Below, one piece after another: positions 7,931-17,100 of a stretch of DNA of 32,515 bases (positions are counted from its first letter, which is position 1; the number at the start of each line of letters is the position of its first letter). The notes beneath the pieces are model-generated. The model was not told where the DNA came from. It made no database searches and worked only from the letters and a program-made list of their open reading frames with translations. The stretch comes from Myxococcales bacterium (GTDB lineage: Bacteria; Myxococcota_A; UBA9042; GCA-2863065), in assembly GCA_018780435.1 (NCBI GenBank), contig JADMJS010000777.1, forward strand, positions 1 to 32,515, given 5' to 3'. The position numbers were made by a program, and so were the translations under genes.

Positions 7931-9643
7931 TTAGACCGTGAGCTGCAGCGTCGCCCGCCCCGTCCGACAGCTCTCGAGCACGAACTCGACCTCCCCGTGG
8001 CCCTGCAGCACGATCGTGAGCGTGCGCTCCGACACCGAGCCGCGCGTCCACGGCAGGAAGACGCCCCACCCGCCGTAGAGGCCTTGGCCCCAGCCTTCGA
8101 GATGGCCGACGTCGAGCAGGGCGCTTGGAGCGGACGCGACCGTCACGGACTCGCTGACGGTGCGGAGGCGCAGCGCTTCGCTGTGGGGCAGGGCGCGGGC
8201 CGACGGCATGCCGTAAGTCGCGAGGTAGCCGATGTTTTGGGCGCGGAGCGTGACGCGCGTGAGGTCGCCGCCGAGCGCTTCGGTCTTCGTGACGGCGAAG
8301 CGGACCCGGGGCACCAGCGCGGCGACACGCAAGAACGCGGCGCTCTGGCCGGCGCACAGCTCGCCGAAGAGCTCGAAGGGCGGGTTCGAGATGCCGACTC
8401 GGATGTCGATGCCGCCGACCTCGACGTCGCCGAGCTGCGGGTGGTGGAAGGGCACCCAGGGCTGGAAGAGGCGGCCTTGGTTGTGATCGCGGTCGAAGGC
8501 GGCGAGCGCGGCAAAGTCGTTCTCGCCCCAATGGGAGTAGTGGTCGACGAAGGGCTTCTTCACGTCCATGCCGACGCGGCGGAAGAGGTCCCAGAGCTCG
8601 ACGACGTACGCGAGGCAGCCCCGCTGGTGGTAGGCGTAGTCGGAGAGGTCGCCCTTCAGCGGCTTGTCGGGCTCGTACGTGAACTCGTGGTAGCCGCTGA
8701 CCGTCGGGTAGGTGGTGAACTGGGTGTTCCACGCCTCGACTTGGCGGTACACGGCGAGGTCGCCCTGGTTCATCTTCGAGTCCGGCTGGTGGCCGAGCGG
8801 ACGGATGACGACGCCGCCGAAAGTGTGCAGGTTGAGCCACGCGTAGAGGTTCGGGTGCGCCGTCGCGAACTCGATGACCGCGCGGGTCTCGGGCGTGCTG
8901 CCGGGGTAGTCGCCAGCGCCCATCTGTTCGGGTTCGGGCGCCCACGACCACGGGAAGTTGCGGTTCATGTCCACGGCGTTGTCGCCGAGGAAGAAGGGGT
9001 CCGGCACCGAGTGGCCGTCCCAGTTCTCGATGAGGCCCTCCGGGAAGACCTTGTAGAAGGGGCCCGTGTGATCGAGCGTGCGTGGGACGAGCATGCCCGG
9101 CGCGAGGTTCGACTCCACCAGCTCGCCGTTCGGATCCGGCTTCCGCATGACGGCGATGCGTCCGTCGCCGTTCACGTCCACCGACCGCCAGTGGGGGTGC
9201 TGCTGCTGCGGGCGCCGATCTTCGGGGCTCGAGCGGACGTAGCGGCCGGTCCGAATCACCTGCTCGGCGCCGTCGGGCGAGATGCGCGGCATCACGTAGA
9301 AGAGCGCCTCGGTCAGCGCCTCGCGGACGTGCGGCGGGAGGCCGTGGCGGTCCTCGCCGTGGTGGAGGGCGAGCACGTCCTCGGCGATCCCGAGCGCGAC
9401 GTTGGTGCCGCAGAGCTCGGTCGCGTGCATGTTCGCGTCGACCCACACCGCAGGCCGCAGCGCGTCGGGGTCGCGCCCCACGGTGAGCAGCCAGAGCTCT
9501 CGGCCTTCGGCAGTGCGGCCCAGCGACCGGAGACGCGTCAGGTCCGGGAAGGCCTGGTGCCAGCCATGGAGCTGACGCGTGAGCGCGTCGTAGTCCACGA
9601 AACTATTGCGGAAACCGACATTGAGCGAGGCGAGGGTGGGCAT
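7931..9643 (-). CDS. M14-family zinc carboxypeptidase
   Basis: This is a 570-residue M14 metallocarboxypeptidase, an enzyme that removes C-terminal residues. Zinc ligands are in NMHATELCG (His73, Glu76) and LHTFGG (His273). The substrate-binding stretch NRNFPW is at 227-232. The catalytic Glu lies in YVVELWD (Glu349). The last 170 residues form a beta-rich extension (about 400-570), perhaps an accessory domain. I chose the ATG at 9643 because GGAG lies six bases upstream; an earlier in-frame ATG at 9700 adds only a low-complexity leader. No signal peptide is seen with this start, so it may be cytoplasmic. It follows the broken kinase gene by 97 bases and precedes the ptuA-like gene by 80. Confidence 0.88.
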   Translation of the reverse strand: MPTLASLNVGFRNSFVDYDALTRQLHGWHQAFPDLTRLRSLGRTAEGRELWLLTVGRDPDALRPAVWVDANMHATELCGTNVALGIAEDVLALHHGEDRHGLPPHVREALTEALFYVMPRISPDGAEQVIRTGRYVRSSPEDRRPQQQHPHWRSVDVNGDGRIAVMRKPDPNGELVESNLAPGMLVPRTLDHTGPFYKVFPEGLIENWDGHSVPDPFFLGDNAVDMNRNFPWSWAPEPEQMGAGDYPGSTPETRAVIEFATAHPNLYAWLNLHTFGGVVIRPLGHQPDSKMNQGDLAVYRQVEAWNTQFTTYPTVSGYHEFTYEPDKPLKGDLSDYAYHQRGCLAYVVELWDLFRRVGMDVKKPFVDHYSHWGENDFAALAAFDRDHNQGRLFQPWVPFHHPQLGDVEVGGIDIRVGISNPPFELFGELCAGQSAAFLRVAALVPRVRFAVTKTEALGGDLTRVTLRAQNIGYLATYGMPSARALPHSEALRLRTVSESVTVASAPSALLDVGHLEGWGQGLYGGWGVFLPWTRGSVSERTLTIVLQGHGEVEFVLESCRTGRATLQLTV

Positions 9644-9739
9644 GGGGCTCCGGGAAGGCTTGCGGGGGTCGGCCGTGGCGGGCCGCCGGCACGGTGCCAT
9701 GAGGCTCGTGCGGGCGCCAACTCCAGCGGACCCGGACAG

Positions 9740-11393
9740 TCACCGCGGTGTCGTCATGAGCGCGACCTGCCCATCCCAGCTCCCCGACCAGAGCAGCGCA
9801 TCGTCTTTCGCGAAGGTCAGCGCCGCGACCCGCTCTCGGTGGGGATGGGCGACCGCCAGCCGCTCACCGGACGCCGTGTCCCAGAGGAGGAGCTGGCCAT
9901 CGAGCAGCCCGACAGCGAGCAGGTCGCCTGCCCCCGAGACCGTCATCGTCGAGACGGCGCGGGCGCCGCCCGGGAAGAGGGCCGACGGGAGGGTTCGGCG
10001 TGTCGCGCCGGCGGCGTCGTAGGCCGTGATGCCGGACGGCGCGAGCAACCAGTAGGCGCCGCCTCGGTCCGCGGCGATCACGGACGCGCCGGGGTGCGTC
10101 GCGATGGAGGTCACTCGGAGCGTGTCGCCATCGAGGCGAAGCACCTCGCCGCGGGTGTCGAGGAACAGAGCGCCTCGCCCGTCCGCAGTGCCTTGCGCGT
10201 CGAGCCACGTCACGTGGTGCGGGCCGCTCGCCACCTCGGTCCCATCGGGTCGCCAGACGTGCCACGGCTCGTCGTACCCGATCCCCCAGATGAGCCCGCG
10301 CGCCAGCCACCCGACGCGGCGCTGACTCCACACTGACGGCAGGAGCGCCAGCCGGTCGCCGGAGCCCGTGTCGTAGACCTCCGCCCCGCGCACTTCCATG
10401 CGGCCGACTACGACGCGCCGCCCACCCGGTTCGAGCGCGAGTGACTTGATGACGCCCGTGCCATCCATCGCCCAAGGCGCGACGTCGCCGCGCGCGCTGT
10501 CGCCGAGGGCCATGAAACCGCCGCCGCCGCCAGCTACGAACGCCGATCCGTCGCTCGAGGCCGAGAGCGCGCCGATCCCCTGCGGCATTCGATGCCGACG
10601 CGCGCGGGGTTCGCTCGTTAGCCGCCACTCCGCGCGGCCGCTCCCGAAGCTGAGCACCGTCGAGTCCGAACGCACGACGAAGGGACCGCGGGCGTCCACG
10701 GGCAAACGCCCGACCGTTCCGCCCCCGTCGAGGTCGACGAGAGCAGGACCGCCCGTGGTGGTCTCCGCGATGAGCAAGGTCCGCCCGTCCGCCCGAGGCC
10801 AACGTGTGAGGCGCGTGATGGCGGCCGTCGATTCGAGCCGGGCCACGGAGGAGAGCCCGCCGCGGGTCGACGAGACGCGGAGCACTTCGCCCGTCGTCGT
10901 CCCGATGAGCCAGTCGCCGTCCTCCACTCGAAGCGACGACGGCGCGCGCGGCATCTCGGACGAGCGGGACCAGCTCGAGGCGATCGGCGTCCGTGTCCGC
11001 ACGCGCGATTCGATGGCCGAGCGTCCCACCGATGACGAGCCGCATCGTGTAGTAGAGGCGGCCCTCGGCGGTGCGGCCGACGTCGTAAATCGGAACGATC
11101 CCGGGGTGATCTAGCTCCGCGGTGAGCTTCGCTTCACGATGGAGCCGGGCCTCCTGCTCCGGGCCTGCAGCGTGGAGCTCCTTCAGCGCGACGTCGCGTC
11201 CGAGCCAGTGGTCGTGGACCGACCGGACGACGCCAAATCCGCCGGACCCGATGGTGGGACCGTCGGAGTAGCGTGGCCCTGACGACGGGCCCTCCTGCGA
11301 CGGCCTCTCCACCGAATCCGGAGTAGCGCCATAGTCCTGCGATACGGCCCCGAAGGAGCCGGCTGGGCCGAGGAGGTGGCGTTCGTCGTTCAA
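9740..11393 (-). pseudogene. Ser/Thr protein kinase remnant: N-lobe joined out of frame to a propeller-like sensor domain
   Basis: From a TTG start at 11393 (GGGAGG four bases upstream) the frame encodes a PknB-type N-lobe. It has the glycine loop IGSGGFGVV (48-56), VALKEL with Lys71, and an alpha-C Glu near 87, through to VPLVRDAARAV (about 152). There the HRD and DFG motifs should follow, but they are absent. The frame becomes Arg-rich nonsense to 9864. The continuing protein-like sequence is in another frame, from about 10945 to the stop at 9740. It consists of repeated propeller/WD40-like strands (LLLWDTASGERLAVAHPH, LWSGSWDGQVALM). The simplest reading is a deletion of the C-lobe and following linker, with a frameshift at about 10935-10950. 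An assembly error is the alternative. It lies 10 bases downstream of the FHA gene. Confidence 0.75.
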
Positions 11394-11403
11394 CGTGCCT
11401 CCC

Positions 11404-12333
11404 TCAGATTTGGTCGACGACGACGTCGTCCGGCCCGATCACGAGCTCGACCACGCCGCTGCGCGACGCACGGATGAGGTCCGGGCGCAGGTTGGCACAT
11501 CGGAGGCGGCGGCGCAGGCGAGAGACCGTCGTGTCCCAGCGGCTGCGGAGGACGACGTCGGGTGTGTCCTGGCCCCAGATTTCGCGCGCCGGCAGGCTCC
11601 ACTCGACCGGGCCTTTCAATGCGACGAGCTCGGAGACGACCCGCGCGGCCGTGCCCGTCAATACCAGAGGTTCGCCGCCAGAGAGCCGAGTGATGTGGAC
11701 GGTGTAGAAGCGGGCGTCGATGCGGACCGGCTCGCTGTTCTGGACCGTGTGGGTGACGCCGGCCTCGTCGACGGCGGCGACGCGCGGGGTAATCGCGATG
11801 CCGCTGACCTGGACCGGGACACCATCTTCGAGCAGGACGAGCGCCGAGTCGACCGACCGGCGCAGGCGCCACGTCTCGTCGGTGCTCCAGATCCAGGCGT
11901 CGGCGTTCGGAAACCAGCCGCCCCGAAGCGACGGTTGCGGCTGGACGAAGACCGAGGTGGTGCCGTTCAGGAGCTGAGGCACGCCGCCTGCGAGCTCGAT
12001 CGCCATGACGACGTCGGGCACGAGCACGTCGATGACCTCGAGCTCGACGCCCGGTGCGAGCGTGATGCGAAGCGTGTCGTCGAGCCGGATACGGTCGACG
12101 ACCGCGTCACCGACTTGCATACGTCCGCGTAACCCGAGTAGCCACAATGCGTCGCCCCGCAGGCTGACGAGGGCGTGCGCCTCGGAGATACGCGGGTCGT
12201 CGATGTGCAGGCGACAGGAACGCCCGCGCCCGATCACGTCACCCGGAGCCAGCGTGACGAAGGCGCCATCGGCGACGCGGACGAGCACGCGGGCCGGGGA
12301 GTCGCTTTCGATGGCGTCGGTGAGGCGGTCCAT
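11404..12333 (-). CDS. FHA domain protein with C-terminal winged helix
   Basis: This encodes 309 residues. An FHA domain occupies about residues 15-95, with the phosphopeptide-binding signature VIGRGRSCRLHIDDPRISEAH (Arg36, Ser50 and His53 region). FHA domains bind phosphothreonine. The last 90 residues (LTGTAARVVSELVALKGPVE... WDTTVSRLRRRLRC) look like an OmpR/PhoB-type winged helix that binds DNA. The protein is therefore a possible kinase-controlled transcription factor, matching the kinase gene that starts 10 bases downstream. The ATG at 12333 has GGAG six bases upstream; the longer frame from 12384 lacks this. The upstream DNA is short (about 75 bases) because a truncated gene on the plus strand begins there. 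Confidence 0.75.
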   Translation of the reverse strand: MDRLTDAIESDSPARVLVRVADGAFVTLAPGDVIGRGRSCRLHIDDPRISEAHALVSLRGDALWLLGLRGRMQVGDAVVDRIRLDDTLRITLAPGVELEVIDVLVPDVVMAIELAGGVPQLLNGTTSVFVQPQPSLRGGWFPNADAWIWSTDETWRLRRSVDSALVLLEDGVPVQVSGIAITPRVAAVDEAGVTHTVQNSEPVRIDARFYTVHITRLSGGEPLVLTGTAARVVSELVALKGPVEWSLPAREIWGQDTPDVVLRSRWDTTVSRLRRRLRCANLRPDLIRASRSGVVELVIGPDDVVVDQI

Positions 12334-12408
12334 GGGTGCTCCAGTGCGTCGGCGTTCTGACGGCTCCGGCGACCGCCCCTTCACTGCGCCTGCCTATCGC
12401 GTCTGACA

Positions 12409-13935
12409 GCGTGTAAGAACAACCCAGGGGGCTTCACCTGCGAGTGCGCCGACGGCTTCAAGCAGGCGGGAACGAGCTGCTTCGACGTCGACGAGTGTCT
12501 CGACGGGACGGATGACTGCACCGCTTGGTGTGAGAACACGCCGGGTAGCTACGTCTGCATGTCGACCGTCGCCGACGTGAACAGCCAATATTACAACGAC
12601 TCTTGCGACCCCACCTTCTCATTCCACCACTACAACTGGTCTGGGATGCCGCCGAACGAGACCTACGAATACCAGACCCACCTCATCGCCGACTGTCGCT
12701 GTGGCGGCAACCGCCAGCCTCCGGGCATCGGCGGGCTCTGGATCTGCCAGCGGCCTTCCGAAGTCCCGATGGGCGTGTCTTTCGGTAGCGGCCCGTCCGC
12801 GCGCGTCCTCCCGAACAGCAGCCTCTTGGGCGGCACGCTCGATGTGGAGTCGCGCACGCTCTACGTCGGCGTCGAGTGGCAGGACGCTTTCTACGAAGAC
12901 CAGGGCGCGATCATGGCCGTCGACATCGACTCGGGTGACCGCACCATTGTCTCGGGCCAGTGGATGGATCCGGCCGACGGGTACACGACCTACGGGGAAT
13001 CGGATCCGACGGAGAAGACGTACTGGACTGACAACATCATCGGCGCGCCGCCCTACAAGAACCCCCTCGGGCGCGTCTACGACATCGAGCTCGGCTCGGA
13101 CGGCTATCTCTACGCCATGGCCCCCGACAAAGACCTCCAGACTCACATCGTCCGCGTGGACATCGCGACCGGCGACCGCAAAGTCATGTGGACCGAGAAG
13201 CGCACACTCGACCCGAACAATCAGAACGATCCGGCTCACATCCAGTGCGACAACGGCTCGCTGCTGCCCGGGACCCGGACGTGGGTGCAGTTGAACCAAG
13301 AGGCGGGCTTCGAGCTCGACCCGAACGGCGACTATCTTCTGCCCGTCATCCAGAACGGCACGGTCGACGACATCACGCCGAACGGCATCATTCGCGTCGC
13401 CAAGGACGGCTCCGCGTGCACGTGGGTCACCCGTTTCGGTATGGGCGAAGACAACGGGTTCTGGGGGCAGACCATCGGGGCCGGACCGCTGTCGCAGTTC
13501 TCGTTCGACGCCGTCTACTGGCACGAGGGCCAGATCTACGCGACGTCGGCGACGAGCATCACGTTCAAGATCGATCCGACGACCGGCAAGCGCTCCATCG
13601 TCTCGAGCGACGGTGTCGGGAACGGCCCGCTGTTGGGTCTCGATTGGATGGACTGGGATGAAGGGCGCCAGCTCATGTGGTCGGGGGGCACCGGGGCCGG
13701 GACGTCGATCGTGTCGTGGAACATGACCTCGAACATCCGATTCGGTCACATCGGACTGAAACTGGCCAAAGCCACGGACTTCCAGACCGCCTCCGGGCCG
13801 CTCGACACGTGTTGCGGCACTCACCGCCCCGGCTGGGTCGATCCGCTGAACGGTCAGCTCGTGATGATCCACAACGTCTACGGGATCGTGCGCTTCGAGC
13901 CGGAGTCCGGGAACTCGGTCATCCTCTCGCTCTGA
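12409..13935 (+). pseudogene. 5'-truncated EGF-like / propeller protein gene
   Basis: In-frame coding sequence begins inside an EGF-like module at about 12409 (CKNNPGGFTCECADGF). It continues into a calcium-binding EGF module (DVDECLDGTDDC, ending NTPGSYVCM) and then a 458-residue region from Met at 12559. That region has at least four propeller-like repeats, each ending in a motif such as VDIDSGDRTIVS, VDIATGDRKVMW, IDPTTGKRSIVS and FEPESGNSVILS. An in-frame TGA lies at 12358-12360 and no start codon or signal peptide exists before Met12559, which falls right after the last EGF Cys. The 5' part of a larger exported protein has therefore been lost. Translation from 12559 would give an unexported propeller fragment. 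Confidence 0.65.
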
Positions 13936-14052
13936 TCCACGTTCGCCTGGCTTCACCTCGCTGAGGCCCGGCCTGCGGCATCCCACCCCGCCGCTCCCCA
14001 GGAAGATTCCCCGGGTCCTTGCCGCGAGCGCCGTTCACTGGCACTCAGAGCC

Positions 14053-15807
14053 GTGGTCATGGGCGCCGAAAACAGGACGTCAGCGTTCGCAATCGCCAGG
14101 CGGCTCGTGACCGCGCCGGGGCTTTGGGCCGTGGTGTCGGCCCTATCGGGGCTGGTCTTGCTCGCCGTCGTCGGTCGGCTTCCGGGCGCCCCTCTCGGTT
14201 TTCCGCTCGACGACGCGTGGATTCACCTCGTCTACGCCCGCGGTCTCACTGACGATTTGGTCCTTGGCTACAACCCCGGCGTGCCAACGACCGGGTGCAC
14301 ATCGCCGCTCTGGGCGCTCCTCCTGGCGCCGCTCCATGCCCTGCTGGTCTCGGTGCCGGGCGACGTCGACTCGCTCCTCGCGAGCGTGATGGTTCTCGGG
14401 GGCGCGCTCCACGTCGTGGGGGCTGTCGTTGCGGCCCGGATTGTACTGGCGCTCGGAGGACCGTCGTGGGGGGCGGCCCTTGCCGGCTCCGTCGTGGGTC
14501 TCTCACCCCCGCTCTGTTCGGCGGCCCTCTCCGGGATGGAAGTGGCTCTCACGTCGGCGTTGATGCTCGGCGGCGTCCTGGCGGCCGTTCGGGACCGCCT
14601 TGGATGGGCGGGGCTGTGGCTAGGACTGGCAGCGCTCGCCCGTCCCGAGGCGGCGCTCGTCGGGCTCGCCGTGAGCGCGATGTCCGTCGCGCGACGACGT
14701 GGCGCACGCGCGCGAGTGCGTGGGTTCTTTGGGTTGGCCATTCCGGCGCTCATGCTCGGGGTGGCGCTCGTCGCCTACAACCTTTGGGCGAGCGGGCGGC
14801 CGCTGCCGGCGACCTTCTACGTCAAAGCCGCCACCGCATCGACGGACCTTGCCGACCGGCTGCTGATGGGCGTTCGAGGTCTTTTGAGGCAAGTCCCGCC
14901 CTTCGGAACGTGGCTGGGCTGGTTGTTCGCCATCGCGAGCCTGCTTCCAGGCCGCCTCTTTGAGACGTCCGCCCGCAGGCGCGGTGATGTGGGCGGTGGC
15001 CCTCCGGGGCAGGCCGTCGCGGGTGCCGACACGTCGCTTTACCACCCGGCGTCGCGTGTCATGCCGGCTGCAGCGGGACTCGCGTTCTTCGCGGGCAACC
15101 TGTACGTCGCCGCGCCCACCGACCCGTCCGCGTTCTACCACCTCCGATACGTGCTCCCGAGCGTGCCACTGCTCATCGTCGCCGCCACCCTCGGGGCCAC
15201 TGCCCTGCTGTCGATGGTCTCGGCCCCGCGTGTGCGTTCACTCGCCATCGGCGTGGTGGTCGGGCTCGTGGCATTCGAGATCGCGGGCTCGACGGCGTCC
15301 ACGAGCCGTAGCCACCACAATGACGTCCGGAACATCAACGACGTGCAGAGATCCATTGGCGAGTGGCTCGCCGACCGTGTCCCCGAAGGCAGCTATGTCG
15401 CGGCCAACGACGCGGGGGCGATTCGGTACTTCTCGAACCGGCCCGTGGTCGACCTCGAAGGACTGAACACACCGGAGCTCCGAAGCGACCCCGACCGATT
15501 CGCGAGGGAACACCCCGTCGTCGCGGTGGCCGTCATCCCAGAGTGGTACCGGCCATCCTCCGGCACGTCGCTGCGCGTCGCGATGCAGCGCACGACGGAC
15601 GACTACACCGTGACGTCCTTCCCGGCCATGGCGACCCAAGTCGTCGCGGTTTGCCCCGAGGTGGCGTCGTCGACGTCACCCGACGCCCATGGCACGGCTC
15701 GGGTCATCACGCTCGTGGGCCGCCGTACTGTGACGCTCTGGTGTCGTCCTTGGACGCCAGACGGGGTCGGAGCCGCTTCCGCTTGGCCGGGGGATAGGGG
15801 CCGGTAG
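14053..15807 (+). CDS. GT-C type multipass membrane glycosyltransferase
   Basis: This encodes a 584-residue membrane protein. After a first hydrophobic helix (about 25-42) comes the motif GFPLDDAWIHLVYARGL (Asp53-Asp54). Paired acids in the first outer loop are the catalytic mark of GT-C enzymes, which transfer sugars from a polyprenyl-phosphate donor. The stretch LGYNPGVPTTGCTSPLW next to it is typical of the group. Roughly nine or ten more hydrophobic helices follow to about residue 405, then a soluble C-terminal domain of 180 residues containing RYFSNRPVVDLEGLNTPE. I took GTG at 14053; ATG at 14059 is an equal candidate and neither has a strong ribosome binding site. Substrate is unknown. 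The gene stands alone, converging with the Mrp operon. Confidence 0.75.
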   Translation: MVMGAENRTSAFAIARRLVTAPGLWAVVSALSGLVLLAVVGRLPGAPLGFPLDDAWIHLVYARGLTDDLVLGYNPGVPTTGCTSPLWALLLAPLHALLVSVPGDVDSLLASVMVLGGALHVVGAVVAARIVLALGGPSWGAALAGSVVGLSPPLCSAALSGMEVALTSALMLGGVLAAVRDRLGWAGLWLGLAALARPEAALVGLAVSAMSVARRRGARARVRGFFGLAIPALMLGVALVAYNLWASGRPLPATFYVKAATASTDLADRLLMGVRGLLRQVPPFGTWLGWLFAIASLLPGRLFETSARRRGDVGGGPPGQAVAGADTSLYHPASRVMPAAAGLAFFAGNLYVAAPTDPSAFYHLRYVLPSVPLLIVAATLGATALLSMVSAPRVRSLAIGVVVGLVAFEIAGSTASTSRSHHNDVRNINDVQRSIGEWLADRVPEGSYVAANDAGAIRYFSNRPVVDLEGLNTPELRSDPDRFAREHPVVAVAVIPEWYRPSSGTSLRVAMQRTTDDYTVTSFPAMATQVVAVCPEVASSTSPDAHGTARVITLVGRRTVTLWCRPWTPDGVGAASAWPGDRGR

Positions 15808-15962
15808 CCTGCGGGGCGCCCCGAACGACTCCCTCCATGTGTTCACGCCGGACGGGGCAACGCTTTCAGGATCGTCCCGCGGATCGCCGCGTCGAAAGGC
15901 GCTACGACCGCGGCGAAAGCCAGAGCAAACACGATTCGTTCCGGGCCCGGCTCGAAGGCCAA

Positions 15963-16295
15963 TCAGCGCCGCTCGCGGTCAGTCGCGGGCGGCGGAGGCC
16001 GCAGCCCGGGCTGCATCGCCAGCGCGGCGAGGACGAGGAGGTGGGCCGAGACGGGCGACGTCAGGAACAGGAACGCCGTCACGAGCAGCTCGTGGAGCGA
16101 GAGATGGCCTCGAGCGTTCATGGCGATGGCCGAGGCGACGAGGAGGCAACCGAGACCCAGGGTGGTCGCTTTGGTCGGGCCGTGGAGGCGGCGCAGGAAA
16201 TCGTCGAGCTTCGCCAGCGCGAAAGACCCGATGAGCGCGAACGTGGCCCCGGTGACGAGGAGCACGGCCACGATGAGCTCGAGCCAGAGAGGCAT
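15963..16295 (-). CDS. mnhG: Na+/H+ antiporter subunit G (Mrp/Mnh)
   Basis: This is a 110-residue small membrane subunit with three hydrophobic helices. The family motif is ALAKLDDFLRRLHGPTKATTLG in the first half. It belongs to the Mrp complex that exchanges cytoplasmic Na+ for H+. It is the last gene of the operon; its ATG overlaps the subunit F stop (TGATG at 16293-16297). Length and topology match the family. The C-terminus ends in a short Pro/Arg-rich tail (RPPPPATDRERR). Convergent with the glycosyltransferase gene, with 155 bases between that hold no clear terminator hairpin with a T-run. Confidence 0.9.
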   Translation of the reverse strand: MPLWLELIVAVLLVTGATFALIGSFALAKLDDFLRRLHGPTKATTLGLGCLLVASAIAMNARGHLSLHELLVTAFLFLTSPVSAHLLVLAALAMQPGLRPPPPATDRERR

Positions 16296-16594
16296 CACGG
16301 CGTCTCCTCCGGCGTTCTCGCGGCGTCTTCGGCGGCCCGCCCGAGCAAGTAGCGGCTCAAGAACACCGTGCCGACGAAGCCGAGGAGCGCGATGACGAGC
16401 GCTGCTTCGAAGTAGACCTGGGTGTCTTGCCGGAGCCCCAGGACGAGCAGGACGCCGACCGCGTTCACGTAGAGCGTGTCGAGCGCGAGGATGCGGTCGG
16501 GGAGCGATGGGCCGCGTAAGAGCCGGTAGGCGCAGAAGGTCATCGCGAGCACGAGGGCGCCAAACGTGATGTCGAGGGCGACGGAGAGGATCAC
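16295..16594 (-). CDS. mnhF: Na+/H+ antiporter subunit F (Mrp/Mnh)
   Basis: This encodes 99 residues with three membrane helices. The signature AYRLLRGPSLPDRILALDTL with the family's conserved Pro-Asp pair follows the first helix. Subunit F is a small structural part of the Mrp membrane complex. Both ends overlap neighbours: its ATG at 16594 overlaps the subunit E stop (ATGA) and its stop overlaps the subunit G start. The short C-terminal tail (GRAAEDAARTPEETP) is hydrophilic. Confidence 0.92.
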   Translation of the reverse strand: MILSVALDITFGALVLAMTFCAYRLLRGPSLPDRILALDTLYVNAVGVLLVLGLRQDTQVYFEAALVIALLGFVGTVFLSRYLLGRAAEDAARTPEETP

Positions 16595-17100
16595 GCGGCC
16601 CTCCCGCCTTCGGCGTCGCCGAAGATGGCCATGAGTGGTGCTTCGTACTGGGTCTTGATGTCGGCGATGAGGCCGGCGGAATCGGGCGCGTGTAGCGCGT
16701 GCACGAGGAGATAGCGGCGATCATCCGATACGGTCGCGGTGAGCGTCCCCGGTGTGAGGGTGATGATCCCCGCGAGGGCCACGATGGCGTGGGGCTCCGT
16801 CGTGGTGAGGGGGACCCAGACGAAGCGCGACTCGAGTGCGGCCTCTCGTCCGAGGACTTGGCGCGCCACCGTCACGCTCGACTTCACGATGTCGATGCCC
16901 ACTCGGCCCGTCAGGCGGAGCAGTGCGCCCCAGTCGCGGATACGGACCCCCGAATCCCGGAAGGGGGCCGTCGCGAGCGGGATCACCACGCCGAGAAACG
17001 CGCCGAAGAGGACGTTGCCCACCGAGACGGAGTTGTTGAGTGCGAGCCATATCAGTGCGACGAGCGCCGTCATGACCGGGGCGGGGAACAGGCGCTTCAC
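16591..17100 (-). CDS. mnhE: Na+/H+ antiporter subunit E (Mrp/Mnh)
   Basis: This is a 169-residue subunit with hydrophobic helices in the first 50 residues and a cytoplasmic C-terminal domain. Family marks are ALIWLALNNS near the start and VALAGIITLTPGTLTATVSDD near residue 110. The GTG at 17100 overlaps the stop of subunit D (GTGA), which decides the start; the frame extends further upstream only through the subunit D gene. Subunit E is a structural component of the Mrp complex. Confidence 0.9.
   Translation of the reverse strand: MKRLFPAPVMTALVALIWLALNNSVSVGNVLFGAFLGVVIPLATAPFRDSGVRIRDWGALLRLTGRVGIDIVKSSVTVARQVLGREAALESRFVWVPLTTTEPHAIVALAGIITLTPGTLTATVSDDRRYLLVHALHAPDSAGLIADIKTQYEAPLMAIFGDAEGGRAA

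Noticed and set aside
7580..10336. A 918-codon open frame on the plus strand
   Set aside because: It is antisense to ptuA, the carboxypeptidase and the kinase remnant. Its translation is Arg/Glu/Val-rich with no domain, as GC-rich mirror frames usually are.
9864..10935. Continuation of the kinase frame below the breakpoint
   Set aside because: It is Arg/His-rich and lacks HRD and DFG; the alternative frame has coherent propeller repeats.
12559..13935. Intact gene starting at Met 12559
   Set aside because: In-frame EGF module sequence lies directly upstream, so this Met is internal to a larger truncated gene.
13936..14052. Short dyad AGGCC-C-GGCCT as a terminator
   Set aside because: Five-base arms with a one-base loop and no T-run; too weak to call.
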